This document shows positions 1-8,144 of a DNA stretch of 64,000 bases, piece by piece. Below the pieces are notes generated by a model. That model saw nothing but the letters and a program-made list of their open reading frames with translations. It did no database searches and was not told the DNA's origin. The position numbers and the translations under genes were made by a program. The DNA is from Thermoplasmata archaeon (GTDB lineage: Archaea; Thermoplasmatota; Thermoplasmata; Lutacidiplasmatales; UBA184): NCBI GenBank assembly GCA_027306505.1, contig DAHUZP010000072.1:1-64000 (forward strand). The letters run 5' to 3'. Every line of letters starts with the position of its first letter. Position 1 is the first letter of the stretch.

Positions 1-270
1 CCCGGACCGATACTACTGCTCTCGGGCAGACCTCCTGCCACCCGGGGGAATCTTCGATTGGGCCTCCCGCTTCGGGCCTCTCCCGTCGTCCTTGTGGGAT
101 TCTGGGACACCCACGCGCTAGACGCGGGCGATTCTGGGACGCTTTTTCCGATTCCAGGACTGAGTTTAACGTGCCTGCTTCATGGAGGGCCTGAGCGTTC
201 GGCGGGGGCGTGGGGGAAGGCACCCCTCGGTGGACCCACCCACGGGGCCCGACGGGGGGCACGGACCCGT
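1..270. other. Left-edge stretch without a convincing gene
   Basis: I find no reading frame here with recognisable protein content; the open frames are GC-rich shadows. The stretch holds the 11-mer GATTCTGGGAC at 98-108 and again at 130-140, with a degenerate copy at 150-160. A short T run (143-147) lies between the last two. It would follow the 3' end of the leftward methyltransferase gene, so it may hold that gene's terminator. No function is assigned. Confidence 0.4.
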
Positions 271-873
271 CTAGGTCTTGGAGGGTTTGCGCAGGAGGTG
301 CCGTGTCACGATGCGCCCCCGCGGCGCGGGAAGCTCCTCCCAGGGCCGCTGGGAACGGAGCTCCCCCCAACGTTCCGGGGAGACCCGGAGCGACCGGCTC
401 TTCCGACGCCAGGGAGCTCCGATCCGAGGGTAGGACGCCAGCACGAGCCCTCCGGGGCGCAAGAGGTCCCAGACCTGGGCCATCGTGCCCTGCTTGTCCA
501 CGAGACAGCAGAGGACCAGGGACAGCAGCACCCGGTCCTGCGATCCCGGAGGGAAGCCGTGCCCCTCGGACGCGGAGCCGAGGACGAACTTCACCCGCGC
601 GTCTCCGTTCACACGCGCACGCGCGCGGGCGAGGTTCCGTTCATCAGGGTCGAGCGCGATGATGTGCCCGCTCGGCCCCACCCTGCGCAAAAGCTCCGGG
701 AGAAGGAACCCCACGCCCGTCCCCAGGTCCGCGACGCTTTGGCCTTCCCGGATGTCCAAGAGGTCCAGCTCTCGCGCGGCTGGGGCGAACCGACGACGGA
801 CCCCGTTGTCGAGCGTTCCGGCGCGGCACCTCTTGTCCACTAAGGGGGGCAGGAGATCGTTCGGTGGGGACAT
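271..873 (-). CDS. Class I SAM-dependent methyltransferase
   Basis: A 200-aa protein with a Rossmann-type methyltransferase core. Motif I, VADLGTGVG, lies at about residues 47-55. The acidic ribose-binding residue of motif II is in ALDPD near residue 75. A post-motif segment, LLRPGGLVLASYP, lies around 137-149. This order and length fit UbiE/Methyltransf_11-type enzymes, which move a methyl group from S-adenosylmethionine to a small molecule or protein. The substrate cannot be read from the sequence. The tail after residue 150 is very basic. The gene is divergent from the SDR gene to its right, and the two may share an upstream region of about 100 bp. The ATG at 873 is the only good start. 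Confidence 0.85.
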   Translation of the reverse strand: MSPPNDLLPPLVDKRCRAGTLDNGVRRRFAPAARELDLLDIREGQSVADLGTGVGFLLPELLRRVGPSGHIIALDPDERNLARARARVNGDARVKFVLGSASEGHGFPPGSQDRVLLSLVLCCLVDKQGTMAQVWDLLRPGGLVLASYPRIGAPWRRKSRSLRVSPERWGELRSQRPWEELPAPRGRIVTRHLLRKPSKT

Positions 874-953
874 GGATGCACGCAGCGGCCCCGGCGGATG
901 AGAGCTTGGTGGGGTGCAGAGGAGCGGCGCCCACGCCCCACCTGCAAGTTGAA

Positions 954-1730
954 GTGGTATCGGTCGTGGCGGGAACCCGGGAGGAAGGAGGCTTGTCCCA
1001 CGCGTTGGTCACCGGAGCAAGCGTCGGGATCGGAAGCGCCACCGCACGACGCTTGGCCGAGCGGGGCGATGCATTGGCCATCCACCACCACCGCCACGGT
1101 CACGAGGCGGAGCGGCTTCGTCAGGAGATCGAGTCGAAGGGAGGGAGCGCCTTCAGCGTGGGGGCGGACCTCAGCTCCCCGAAAGGATGGGACCATCTCG
1201 CGGAGATGGTCCGGCAACGTTTTCCGTCCCTCGAGACCCTCGTCCTGAACGCCGGGGCCTACCCCCGCCGCAAAGTGGACGAGCTCCGCGACGAGGACTT
1301 CGAAGAGACCTTGCGACTGAACCTTCTCTCCCCGTTCGCCCTGACGCGCCGCCTGCTGCCCCTCCTGCGGAAGGCCTCGCCTTCCCCAGCTCGGGTGGTG
1401 TTCGTGGCGAGCGTCCTCGCCTTCAACGGGTCCGCGCACGGCGCGGACTACGCCGCGAGCAAGGCGGGCCTTCTGGGGCTCGCTCGGTCGCTCGCGCGCG
1501 AGCTCGCCCCCTGCATCACGGTGAACGTGGTGGCTCCTGGGTCGATTGATACGGCCATCCTCGCCCACGACACCCCCGAGCAGCGGGCCGAGCGGGGGCG
1601 CCAGATCCCCCTCGGCAGGGTCGGGACCGCCGAGGAGGTCGCCAAGGTGATCGATTTCCTCACCTCCCCCTCCGCCAGCTACATGACGGGGACGACCGTG
1701 CACGTGAACGGCGGCCTGCGGATGGACTGA
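954..1730 (+). CDS. Short-chain dehydrogenase/reductase (FabG-like)
   Basis: A classical SDR NAD(P)-dependent oxidoreductase of about 250 aa. Visible motifs in order are the cofactor loop TGASVGIG, the NAGA motif, a catalytic Ser in VASV, the YAASK (YxxxK) catalytic pair, VAPGSIDT, and a C-terminal MTGTTVHVNGG segment typical of FabG-like SDRs. The substrate is unknown. The start is uncertain: no ATG lies just before the cofactor motif. Candidates are GTG at 954, GTG at 966 and TTG at 993; the last would leave the usual short leader before TGxxxGIG but sits only one base after a GGAGG. An in-frame ATG at 864 would add about 30 residues that look non-coding. The Nop5 gene starts 13 bp downstream, so the two are probably co-transcribed. 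Confidence 0.85.
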   Translation: MVSVVAGTREEGGLSHALVTGASVGIGSATARRLAERGDALAIHHHRHGHEAERLRQEIESKGGSAFSVGADLSSPKGWDHLAEMVRQRFPSLETLVLNAGAYPRRKVDELRDEDFEETLRLNLLSPFALTRRLLPLLRKASPSPARVVFVASVLAFNGSAHGADYAASKAGLLGLARSLARELAPCITVNVVAPGSIDTAILAHDTPEQRAERGRQIPLGRVGTAEEVAKVIDFLTSPSASYMTGTTVHVNGGLRMD

Positions 1731-1743
1731 GGGGTGGACAACC

Positions 1744-2832
1744 ATGACCGTCGAGATCCTCACGCGCTGGTTCGGCCTCTACGCTGTGGAGACCGGTCGC
1801 ATCATCCTTTCCCGCCCGTTCTCCTCCGATCGTGACGCCCTGCTCGAGCGGTGGGCGCTGCGTAGGGCGGGCCGGGTCCTACCCGAGGAGGAGGCGCTCG
1901 TCCGGGAGCTCCGGGCCCAGGGGAAGGGATCGCTCGTCTCCCGGGACCGGAGGCTCGCCCCCCTGGGCGTGCTACCGGCCTTCGGCCATCTGCCCCACTT
2001 GGACGTCCCCGAAGCGGGGGGGATCACCCGCGCGCTCGGCCGGGAGCTCCTATTCGAGCAAGCCCGCCGGGACCTCGCCGCGGCGTGGGACCCGTCCGTC
2101 CACTTGGAGGAGGCCGTGAGGTCGCTCTCCGACCTGGACGAGACCCTGAACCTGCTCGGCGAACGGCTGGGCAGCTGGTGGGGCAGGGAGCGGCCGGAGG
2201 AGGCCGCTGGGGAGACGAGCCCCAAGGCGATCGCGGTCCGGTTGCAGGAGGCCGCGGCGGGCTCGACCTCGACCTCGAAGCTCTCCCCAGGTCCGGAACT
2301 GCTGAAGGCACGTGCCTCCCTTGCCGAGGTCTGGTTGCGGGCCGAGGAGGTCCGTCGCGCGCTCGAACGGTCCGTGGAGGTCGAGGCCCCTCAGCGCTTC
2401 CCCAATCTGACCGGGCTCTTGGGGCCCTTGCTGACGGCGAAGCTCCTCTCCCAAGCCGGAGGGCTCGCCCGACTTGCCCGGATGCCCTCGAGCACCGTCC
2501 AGGTCCTGGGAGCCGAGCGGGCCTTCTTCGAGCATCTACGAGGCCGGGGACCACCTCCCCGGCACGGGCTGCTGTTCCTCCACCCCTCGGTCCACACGGC
2601 TCCGAGGGCCCAACGAGGCAAGATCGCCAGGGCCCTCGCCGGGAAGGTCGCCATCGCGGCCCGCCGGGACCAGGAAGGGTCCGGCGTCCTGCCGGAGCTC
2701 TCCGCGGCCTTCGAACGCCGACTCGCCGAGATCCGACGACCCCGCAAGTCACCGACCCGAGGCGAGGAGCGGGTCCATCCCACCCGTCACGCCCCCTCCG
2801 GAGCGCGACCGCCGCCTCGACACTCGTCGTGA
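1744..2832 (+). CDS. nop5: Nop5-type C/D box sRNP core protein
   Basis: A 362-aa homologue of archaeal Nop5 (Nop56/58), the scaffold of the box C/D sRNP that guides 2'-O-methylation of rRNA and tRNA. The NOP domain spans about residues 220-310 and shows GLLGPLLTAKLLSQAGGL, the STVQVLGAE core and RGKIARALAGKVAIAAR, matching the family pattern. Upstream, LSDLDETLNLLGERL (127-142) matches the Nop5 coiled-coil entry. The first 110 residues correspond to the fibrillarin-binding N-domain but are divergent. The usual Lys-rich tail is replaced by an Arg/Pro/His-rich one. In many archaea fibrillarin (flpA) follows immediately; here it does not, and no fibrillarin is in the window. The upstream neighbour is an SDR gene. 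Confidence 0.88.
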   Translation: MTVEILTRWFGLYAVETGRIILSRPFSSDRDALLERWALRRAGRVLPEEEALVRELRAQGKGSLVSRDRRLAPLGVLPAFGHLPHLDVPEAGGITRALGRELLFEQARRDLAAAWDPSVHLEEAVRSLSDLDETLNLLGERLGSWWGRERPEEAAGETSPKAIAVRLQEAAAGSTSTSKLSPGPELLKARASLAEVWLRAEEVRRALERSVEVEAPQRFPNLTGLLGPLLTAKLLSQAGGLARLARMPSSTVQVLGAERAFFEHLRGRGPPPRHGLLFLHPSVHTAPRAQRGKIARALAGKVAIAARRDQEGSGVLPELSAAFERRLAEIRRPRKSPTRGEERVHPTRHAPSGARPPPRHSS

Positions 2833-2881
2833 GAGCTTCCCGAGGGCCCTGCTGCGGGCTCGGGGCCCGAGAACTCGGTGC

Positions 2882-3433
2882 TTACCGCCACTTCACGGTG
2901 CAGCCGATCACCGAGGTCTGCGTCGTGGGCGGCGCCCGCTTCGCGAGGGCGGCCTCGATCGCGTCCCGCAGGAACCTGTGCTGGACCTTCGAGGGCTCTT
3001 GCCAGCTGTCGTCGATCTTCCCTTGGAAGAGCAGTTTGCGTTGGGAATCGAAGAGGAAGGGATGGGGGGTCACCAGGGCACCGTAGGCGTGTGCGACGTT
3101 CTGGTCGTCGTCCCGAACGTAGGGGAACGGATACCCCTTCGATCGGGCACGCTCGACCATCCGCTCCATCCGGTCATCCGGATAGTTCGCGGTCTCGTTC
3201 GAGTTGATCATGATCGTCGCGAGCCCGCGCGTCGCGTAGTCTCGCACGATATCGATGATCCGCCCCTCCCAGGCCTGCGCGTAGGGGCAATGATTGCAGG
3301 AGAAGACGACGAGGAGCAGGTCGGAGCTCTGGAAGTCGGAGAGACTCCACCGCCTCCCGTCGGTACCCGGCAAACCGGAGAAAGGTGGGGCCGGGTCCCC
3401 GCTCTTGAGCTTGAATCCGTCCAGTTCCGCCAT
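2882..3433 (-). CDS. Thioredoxin-like (redoxin/AhpC-TSA fold) protein
   Basis: A 183-aa cytosolic thioredoxin-fold protein. After a redoxin-style N-terminus (residues 12-32) it carries a CxxC active site, C46-N-H-C49 followed by Pro50, at the end of the first core beta strand. It ends in VIGCTVKW, the C-terminal signature of a family of small thioredoxin-like proteins often annotated as redoxin or thioredoxin family protein. The segment VTPHPFLFD supplies the cis-Pro loop region. It probably acts as a thiol-disulfide oxidoreductase or peroxide reductase; the partner is unknown. It is transcribed away from the ligase-like gene on the right. On the minus strand a CTTAATG element centred near 3466 lies about 33 bp before the ATG at 3433, fitting a promoter with a very short leader. 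Confidence 0.82.
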   Translation of the reverse strand: MAELDGFKLKSGDPAPPFSGLPGTDGRRWSLSDFQSSDLLLVVFSCNHCPYAQAWEGRIIDIVRDYATRGLATIMINSNETANYPDDRMERMVERARSKGYPFPYVRDDDQNVAHAYGALVTPHPFLFDSQRKLLFQGKIDDSWQEPSKVQHRFLRDAIEAALAKRAPPTTQTSVIGCTVKWR

Positions 3434-3514
3434 GGATGCGGTCTCGATGGGGGTCCTTTGACATTAAGATTGTTGCGCGTGCCTCACGGACCGAGGCTTC
3501 TGGGAGGTGCGTGA

Positions 3515-4231
3515 ATGGTGGAAAGAGCTCGGACTTCCGGGGGCGGCGGTTGGAGGGTCCTCGTCGACCCCTTTCCCGGACCCCCTTCGGACCGATCGCT
3601 GCTGAGGGACGAGGAACTACTCTCCGATGGTATCCCCACGATCCGGGTGGGATCCTTTCCCTCCCCCGCCGTCTCCTTCGGGGTTTCGGACCATCCCTCT
3701 CCAGGGCTTCTGCGCCGGATCGGGGACCTCGGGCTTCCCCTGGCGCGCCGCTCCTCCGGAGGGACGGCCCTCCTGCACCTCCCGGGGGACCTCCACTGGT
3801 CGCTGGTCCTCCCGAGGGACCATCCTCTGGCGGGTCACGGCTTCGTTCGGAACTTCGGGCCGCTGGGAGAGGGCTGGCGCAAGTTCCTCCGACGGCAGGG
3901 GGTTACCGCCTCGTGGGGGAGGGCCCTGGGTCTCCGGGAGGAGTACTGTCTCTTGTCGGCGCGGGGCGAGGTGCTCACGGGGGAGGGGAGGGTGATCGGC
4001 GGCGCGAGTCAGCACGCGACCTCGCGGGCGCTCCTGCACCACGGGATCGTCGCGTCCCGTATCGACCGATCGCTGCTGGAGACCCTCTTCGGGCTGGCGC
4101 CCGCGGACACGGAGCGGCTGACGTCGCTCGAGGAGCTCGGCGTGGCCCCCGGCTCGCTGGATCTCCGCACGCTCGCCCGTGACCTCGGCCAGGGGGTGGG
4201 CGCGGAGCCCCCGGGCAACCCTCATCCCTGA
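3515..4231 (+). CDS. Lipoate/biotin protein ligase A family protein
   Basis: A 238-aa protein of the BPL/LplA/LipB superfamily. The ligand-binding motif RRSSGGTALLH (residues 78-88) followed by GDLHWSLVL matches LplA's RRxSGGGxVxHxxGxLxxS. A second conserved segment, RVIGGASQHATSRALLHHG (159-177), aligns with LplA's K-V-x-G-x-A-Q...LHHG. In LplA and LipM the residue before VxG is a lysine that contacts the acyl-adenylate; here it is Arg159. The protein may therefore be a diverged octanoyl/lipoyl transferase or ligase. No lipoate-dependent complex gene is nearby. A good Shine-Dalgarno GGGAGGTG (3503-3510) precedes the ATG. The short C-terminal region lacks the full LplA accessory domain. Confidence 0.75.
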   Translation: MVERARTSGGGGWRVLVDPFPGPPSDRSLLRDEELLSDGIPTIRVGSFPSPAVSFGVSDHPSPGLLRRIGDLGLPLARRSSGGTALLHLPGDLHWSLVLPRDHPLAGHGFVRNFGPLGEGWRKFLRRQGVTASWGRALGLREEYCLLSARGEVLTGEGRVIGGASQHATSRALLHHGIVASRIDRSLLETLFGLAPADTERLTSLEELGVAPGSLDLRTLARDLGQGVGAEPPGNPHP

Positions 4232-4496
4232 TGCAGGGTTGGGACGCTCCCCCGGTGACGACAAGAGGGTCAGCGGAGCGGGCCCTTCGGGCTCGCTGGG
4301 ATGACTGTTACGCTAGCGGAGGGGGCAGGGCGCCGGAGAGGGCCTGGGGCCCTCTCCTGCGGTGAGGGTGCTCGTTCTAGGGCCCGTCACAGGTAAACAC
4401 CCCTGAGTCCTCCCCCTGCCCAGGATGCGCCCCACTCGCTCTCTCCCCTTGGGCCATGCCCGCCGGTACCGGGAGGCAAAGGTCGGCCCCCTCGCA
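4232..4496 (+). other. Intergenic region with two strong hairpins
   Basis: This 265-bp gap holds two inverted repeats. The first, 4277-4297, is a 9-bp stem (one G-T pair) closed by TTC, with a CTTCGG core. The second, 4335-4357, is a perfect 10-bp stem, GGAGAGGGCC against GGCCCTCTCC, with a 3-nt loop. Neither is followed by a T run. They could terminate or stabilise the upstream transcript, or belong to a structured RNA. A weak TATA-like GGTAAAC lies at 4391-4397, before the PKD gene. Confidence 0.5.
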
Positions 4497-6968
4497 ATGC
4501 GGCCCCGTCGGGAGGATCTCCGCGGGGTGGCCTGTGCCCTCCTCGCCGGGATCGTCGCCTTCTCCAGCTACGGGACCCTCCTGCCCGCATCTCTCCGCTG
4601 CGCGTGGCCCGGGGCCGTCGAGTGCCCGGGGGGATGGCTGGGCCCTCCCGCCGTGCCCACCTCCACCGGCAGCCAGTGGTTCGACGTGGTCACCTACGAT
4701 TACGGCTTCTGGATCACCGACACCGTCTCGGGGCAGAACGACACCGGTACGTGGGACCTCTACGAAGGCTGGACGGCCCACATCAACGCCACCAGCTATC
4801 CTCCCAACCCCAGCGTGGGGGGTGTGGGGGAGCATGGCATCGGGATCTACTCCAACGCGCTCGGCACGGTCTTCGACATGGGCGCCCCCATCGGGTCGTG
4901 GGCCCAGGCGAGCTTCGTGGTCCCGTCCGTCCAGGAGTCGGGCGACCAGGTCTATTGCACCGTCTTCTGCGGTCCCGGGCATGGAAGCATGTCGCTCTCG
5001 ATCGTCGACCTTCTCCCGGCCCCCGTGGTCCCGACCGCGACGATCTCGGCGCGTCCCTTGAGCGGATCGGTTCCGCTCACCGTGGATTTCAGCGGGATCG
5101 GCTCAGGGGGCGCGCCGCCCTACACCTACGCGTGGGACTTTGGCGACGGCACCACCTCCACCGCTCAGACCCCGACGCACGTCTATGCGTCGGCCGGGAC
5201 CTACACCACTTCGCTCACCGTGACGGATGCGACGGGCGCCACCGCCCTGGCCTCTGTGAGTGTCCACGCGAACCCTCCTCCTCCGCTCTCCGCCTCCGCC
5301 TCCGCTTTCCCGGGCTCCGGCACCGTCCCTCTCAGGGTCGCCTTCAGTGCTTTCGCCTTGGGAGGGGCCCCCCCGTACTCCTATGCCTGGACCTTCGGAG
5401 ATGGGAGCGCAGGGACCGGCTCCTCCCCTCAGCACACCTACAACATCACCGGAAGCTACGTGGCCCAGGTCGTCGTGACCGACGCTTCGGGGGCGACCGC
5501 CTCCGCCTCCACCCCGGTCTCGGTGGTCCCTCCGGCGCCCCTCACGATCAGCGCCCGGGCGAGCACGACCTCCGGCACCGCGTGGCTGCATGAGAATTTC
5601 ACCGCGACCGTTTCCGGGGGCACCTCCCCTTACAACGCCACATGGGACTTCGGGGATGGGGCGAGGGGGTTCGGCCTCAGCGTCTCGCATGTCTACCAAT
5701 CGGCCGGGACCTACATCCCGCAGGTGACCGTCCTCGACGCCTCCGGTGGAACGGGGTCCGCCGAGACCTCCACGATCACCGTGGCAGGGGGCACGGGAGG
5801 ACCCTTGCGGATCCAGATCGGAGCGAGCCCGGCCTCGGGCTCGACGCCGCTGCTGGTCACCATGAGCGCCTCGCTCTCCGGTGGGACGGGAGGCTACTCC
5901 GTCGCCTGGGACTTCGGCGACGGAGGAACGGGCACGGGTCCCCTAGCGGCCCACTGGTACAGGTCAGGAGGGACGTTCCTCGTTACGGCTTGGGTCCATG
6001 ACTCCTCGGGTCATGTCGCGGCGGCAACCACGAACGTGACCGCCTCCGCCCTCTCCCTTCAGGTGCTGTTGGACCGCTCGGTGGCGGAGGCGCCGACGAG
6101 CGTTCGCGCGACGGCCTCCATCTCCGGCGGTTCTGGAGGGTACTCCGTGGTGCGGTGGAACTGGGGCGACGGCTCGACGGCACAAGGTTGCGCGGACCCT
6201 TCGTGCGAGGTGGCGACCCACAACTACACCTCCGCCCCACCTTCGGGCACGACCTACACCATCGTGGCGAACGTCACGGACGGCGCCAACGAGCAGGTCT
6301 CCGATCGCGTGTCCCTGGTCGTGTACCCGCCGCTCACCGGGGTCCTGGTGAACCGATCGGTCTCCCAGGTCCCGCCCTTCCGGGTGAACTTCACGCTGGA
6401 ACTCTCGGGGGGTACGGGGGTCTATCCTGGACCCTTCCTCTGGAGCTTCGGCAATGGGAACAGTGCGCTTGTCGGCAGCAACACGTCCGCGAGCTACGCG
6501 CGTCCCGGGGTCTACCTGGTACGGGTGGACGCGCAGGACAGTCTGGGGACGGCGATCAACGTCACCGAACGGGTCACCCTGACGACCCACGTCTTGACCG
6601 GTCCCGCTGCGAACGGCGGTCCCGGTGTACGGGCATCGGCCCCCTGGACGGGGGTGGGGAACTCAAGGTCGACCGGGCTCGCCCTGATCGGTCTCATGGC
6701 GCTGGGCGCGCTCTTCCTGCTGCTCACCGGCCCTCGCCGACGCAGAGGTCGGACCTCCGCCGAACCTGCGTCAGCCGCTCGGTCGGCGCCCCCCGGCGGT
6801 TCGGAGACCCGCGCTCCGCCCGAGGAGCCCGCCGACGCGACCTCGCCGCCTCCTGCGCCACGGGGAACGGACGAACCGGAAGTGTCGGAGCGAGCGGCCA
6901 CCGTGGAGGGCGCCCTCGAGAAGGTACCTTCGCCCAACCCCATCGATACGGAGGAGGTGACCTCTTGA
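4497..6968 (+). CDS. PKD-repeat surface protein with C-terminal membrane anchor
   Basis: An exported protein of about 823 aa. Residues 1-35 form a signal segment (basic MRPRREDLR, then a hydrophobic run ending near YGTLLPA). A Cys-containing N-terminal domain of about 170 aa, not recognised, follows. Then come six PKD domains marked by the WDFGDG-type core: YAWDFGDGT, YAWTFGDGS, ATWDFGDGA, VAWDFGDGG, RWNWGDGS and LWSFGNGN. A membrane helix, LALIGLMALGALFLLLTG, is stopped by RRRRGR, leaving a cytosolic Pro/Glu-rich tail of about 80 aa. PKD domains usually mediate surface protein-protein or glycan contacts. The ATG at 4497 is chosen because it directly precedes the signal segment; an in-frame ATG at 4425 would add 24 residues. 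Its 3' end overlaps the next start codon, so the two are co-translated. Confidence 0.85.
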   Translation: MRPRREDLRGVACALLAGIVAFSSYGTLLPASLRCAWPGAVECPGGWLGPPAVPTSTGSQWFDVVTYDYGFWITDTVSGQNDTGTWDLYEGWTAHINATSYPPNPSVGGVGEHGIGIYSNALGTVFDMGAPIGSWAQASFVVPSVQESGDQVYCTVFCGPGHGSMSLSIVDLLPAPVVPTATISARPLSGSVPLTVDFSGIGSGGAPPYTYAWDFGDGTTSTAQTPTHVYASAGTYTTSLTVTDATGATALASVSVHANPPPPLSASASAFPGSGTVPLRVAFSAFALGGAPPYSYAWTFGDGSAGTGSSPQHTYNITGSYVAQVVVTDASGATASASTPVSVVPPAPLTISARASTTSGTAWLHENFTATVSGGTSPYNATWDFGDGARGFGLSVSHVYQSAGTYIPQVTVLDASGGTGSAETSTITVAGGTGGPLRIQIGASPASGSTPLLVTMSASLSGGTGGYSVAWDFGDGGTGTGPLAAHWYRSGGTFLVTAWVHDSSGHVAAATTNVTASALSLQVLLDRSVAEAPTSVRATASISGGSGGYSVVRWNWGDGSTAQGCADPSCEVATHNYTSAPPSGTTYTIVANVTDGANEQVSDRVSLVVYPPLTGVLVNRSVSQVPPFRVNFTLELSGGTGVYPGPFLWSFGNGNSALVGSNTSASYARPGVYLVRVDAQDSLGTAINVTERVTLTTHVLTGPAANGGPGVRASAPWTGVGNSRSTGLALIGLMALGALFLLLTGPRRRRGRTSAEPASAARSAPPGGSETRAPPEEPADATSPPPAPRGTDEPEVSERAATVEGALEKVPSPNPIDTEEVTS
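6953..6960 (+). promoter_or_regulatory. Strong Shine-Dalgarno for the NqrB/RnfD-like gene
   Basis: GGAGGTGA lies inside the last codons of the PKD gene and ends 4 nt before the TTG at 6965. It fixes this unusual start codon and indicates translational coupling. Many genes in this window appear leaderless, so a full Shine-Dalgarno here is consistent with an internal operon gene. Confidence 0.8.
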
Positions 6969-8062
6969 CCGCGGAGCAACCGGCCCCCCAGCCCGAGAGC
7001 CTTGCCGACGCGGACCCAGCGAAGGGATCCGACAGCCGCCAACCCTCCCCCCACTCGCGGATCCGGGAACCGGTCCGCGGTCGGGACTTCCCCGGAGCGG
7101 CGTTCCTCCGCCACCAGGTTCTCCCGAAGCTCCCCCCCGTCCGGTTGGTCTGGATCTTCCTTGCCGCCCTTCTGCTGGTCGGTCGTACCCAGACCACTAC
7201 CGCCGGGGTCACCGCGTGGGCCGCCGTCCTTGGCCTGTCGGTGGCACTCGATGTGCTGTTGCAGTTCGCCCGCTTCGGACATCAAATTCGCTTCCCCGAC
7301 GCCGCCCTCGCGAGCGGGATGTTCCTGGTGGTCCTTGTGGCCCCCTCGAACGTCGGGCTCGGGAGCGCCCCCGGCCAGCTGGGGGTCGTCCTGCTCGCGG
7401 TCACCGCGAGCACGGTGGTGCTCCGCCACCTCCTGAGGTTCGCCGGACGGCCCTGGTTCAATCCCAGTGCGCTCGGGATCGTGCTGGGGTTCGCGCTGTT
7501 CGCCCTTCCCGTGCCCTGGGCCATCGGGGCGTGGCCCTCGGGGCACTCCCCTTCCTCCAAGGTCGTCGAGCTGGCGCTGGTCTTGGCCCTGGGGTTGGTG
7601 CTCCTCGCCCGTTCCCGTTCCACGTGGAGGCTCCCGGTGATCTTCTTCGCTGTCGCCCTCCCGCTCCAACTCGTGCTTCTGGTGCTCAAAGGCGGCCTCT
7701 CCAACCCCACCCTCCCCTACATCGTTGCATCCCCGATCACCCTGTTCTACGGGCTGTGGATGGTCCCGGAACCCAGGACCGCCCCTGCCTCTCCGAGGGG
7801 GATGGCCGAGTATGCGTTGATCGTGGGGCTGGCCTACGGTCTGCTCGGAGCCCTCTGGGAGCTCCCCAGCGCGTGGATCGCTGCAGGCCAGTCCTGGTCG
7901 GCCATCGACCCCTTCCTCGCCCTCCTCCTGGGGAACCTCTTTGCCCTCGTCCTGCGACGACCCGCCAAGGGCCTGGGAGCGCGCAAGAGCTTCCTCCGGG
8001 CCCGAGGACGGTTGCGGCCCCGCAGCGCGCGGTCCGAAGTGACGAGCCCCGAAGCGATCTGA
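6965..8062 (+). CDS. NqrB/RnfD-family-like integral membrane protein
   Basis: A 365-aa polytopic membrane protein starting at TTG 6965, which overlaps the TGA of the PKD gene (TTGA). The first 60 residues are hydrophilic and Pro-rich, followed by about ten hydrophobic segments. The segment FNPSALGIVLGF matches the NPxALG signature of the NqrB/RnfD/RnfE-like (NQR2_RnfD_RnfE) family. A later MVPEPRTAP segment sits where the family has TDPxTSP. Members conduct ions or electrons in Na+-NQR/Rnf complexes. However, the SGAT-type threonine motif used for covalent FMN attachment in NqrB/RnfD is not visible, and no other nqr/rnf subunit is nearby. It is better seen as a family relative that works with the PKD protein. 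The function is inferred. Confidence 0.65.
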   Translation: MTAEQPAPQPESLADADPAKGSDSRQPSPHSRIREPVRGRDFPGAAFLRHQVLPKLPPVRLVWIFLAALLLVGRTQTTTAGVTAWAAVLGLSVALDVLLQFARFGHQIRFPDAALASGMFLVVLVAPSNVGLGSAPGQLGVVLLAVTASTVVLRHLLRFAGRPWFNPSALGIVLGFALFALPVPWAIGAWPSGHSPSSKVVELALVLALGLVLLARSRSTWRLPVIFFAVALPLQLVLLVLKGGLSNPTLPYIVASPITLFYGLWMVPEPRTAPASPRGMAEYALIVGLAYGLLGALWELPSAWIAAGQSWSAIDPFLALLLGNLFALVLRRPAKGLGARKSFLRARGRLRPRSARSEVTSPEAI

Positions 8063-8144
8063 TGGCGCCCCCAAACCGGCCGGGGTCCCCACGCGACCGC
8101 AGCCGCCGGGCCGAAGGATCCTCGGTCCTGCTCCAGGGTCGGGA

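Noticed and set aside
2832..2900. C/D box guide RNA next to Nop5
   Set aside because: I looked for RUGAUGA and CUGA boxes at guide spacing and found no convincing pair.
6965..8062. True Rnf or Na+-NQR complex
   Set aside because: No other subunit genes are nearby and no flavin-attachment motif is visible.
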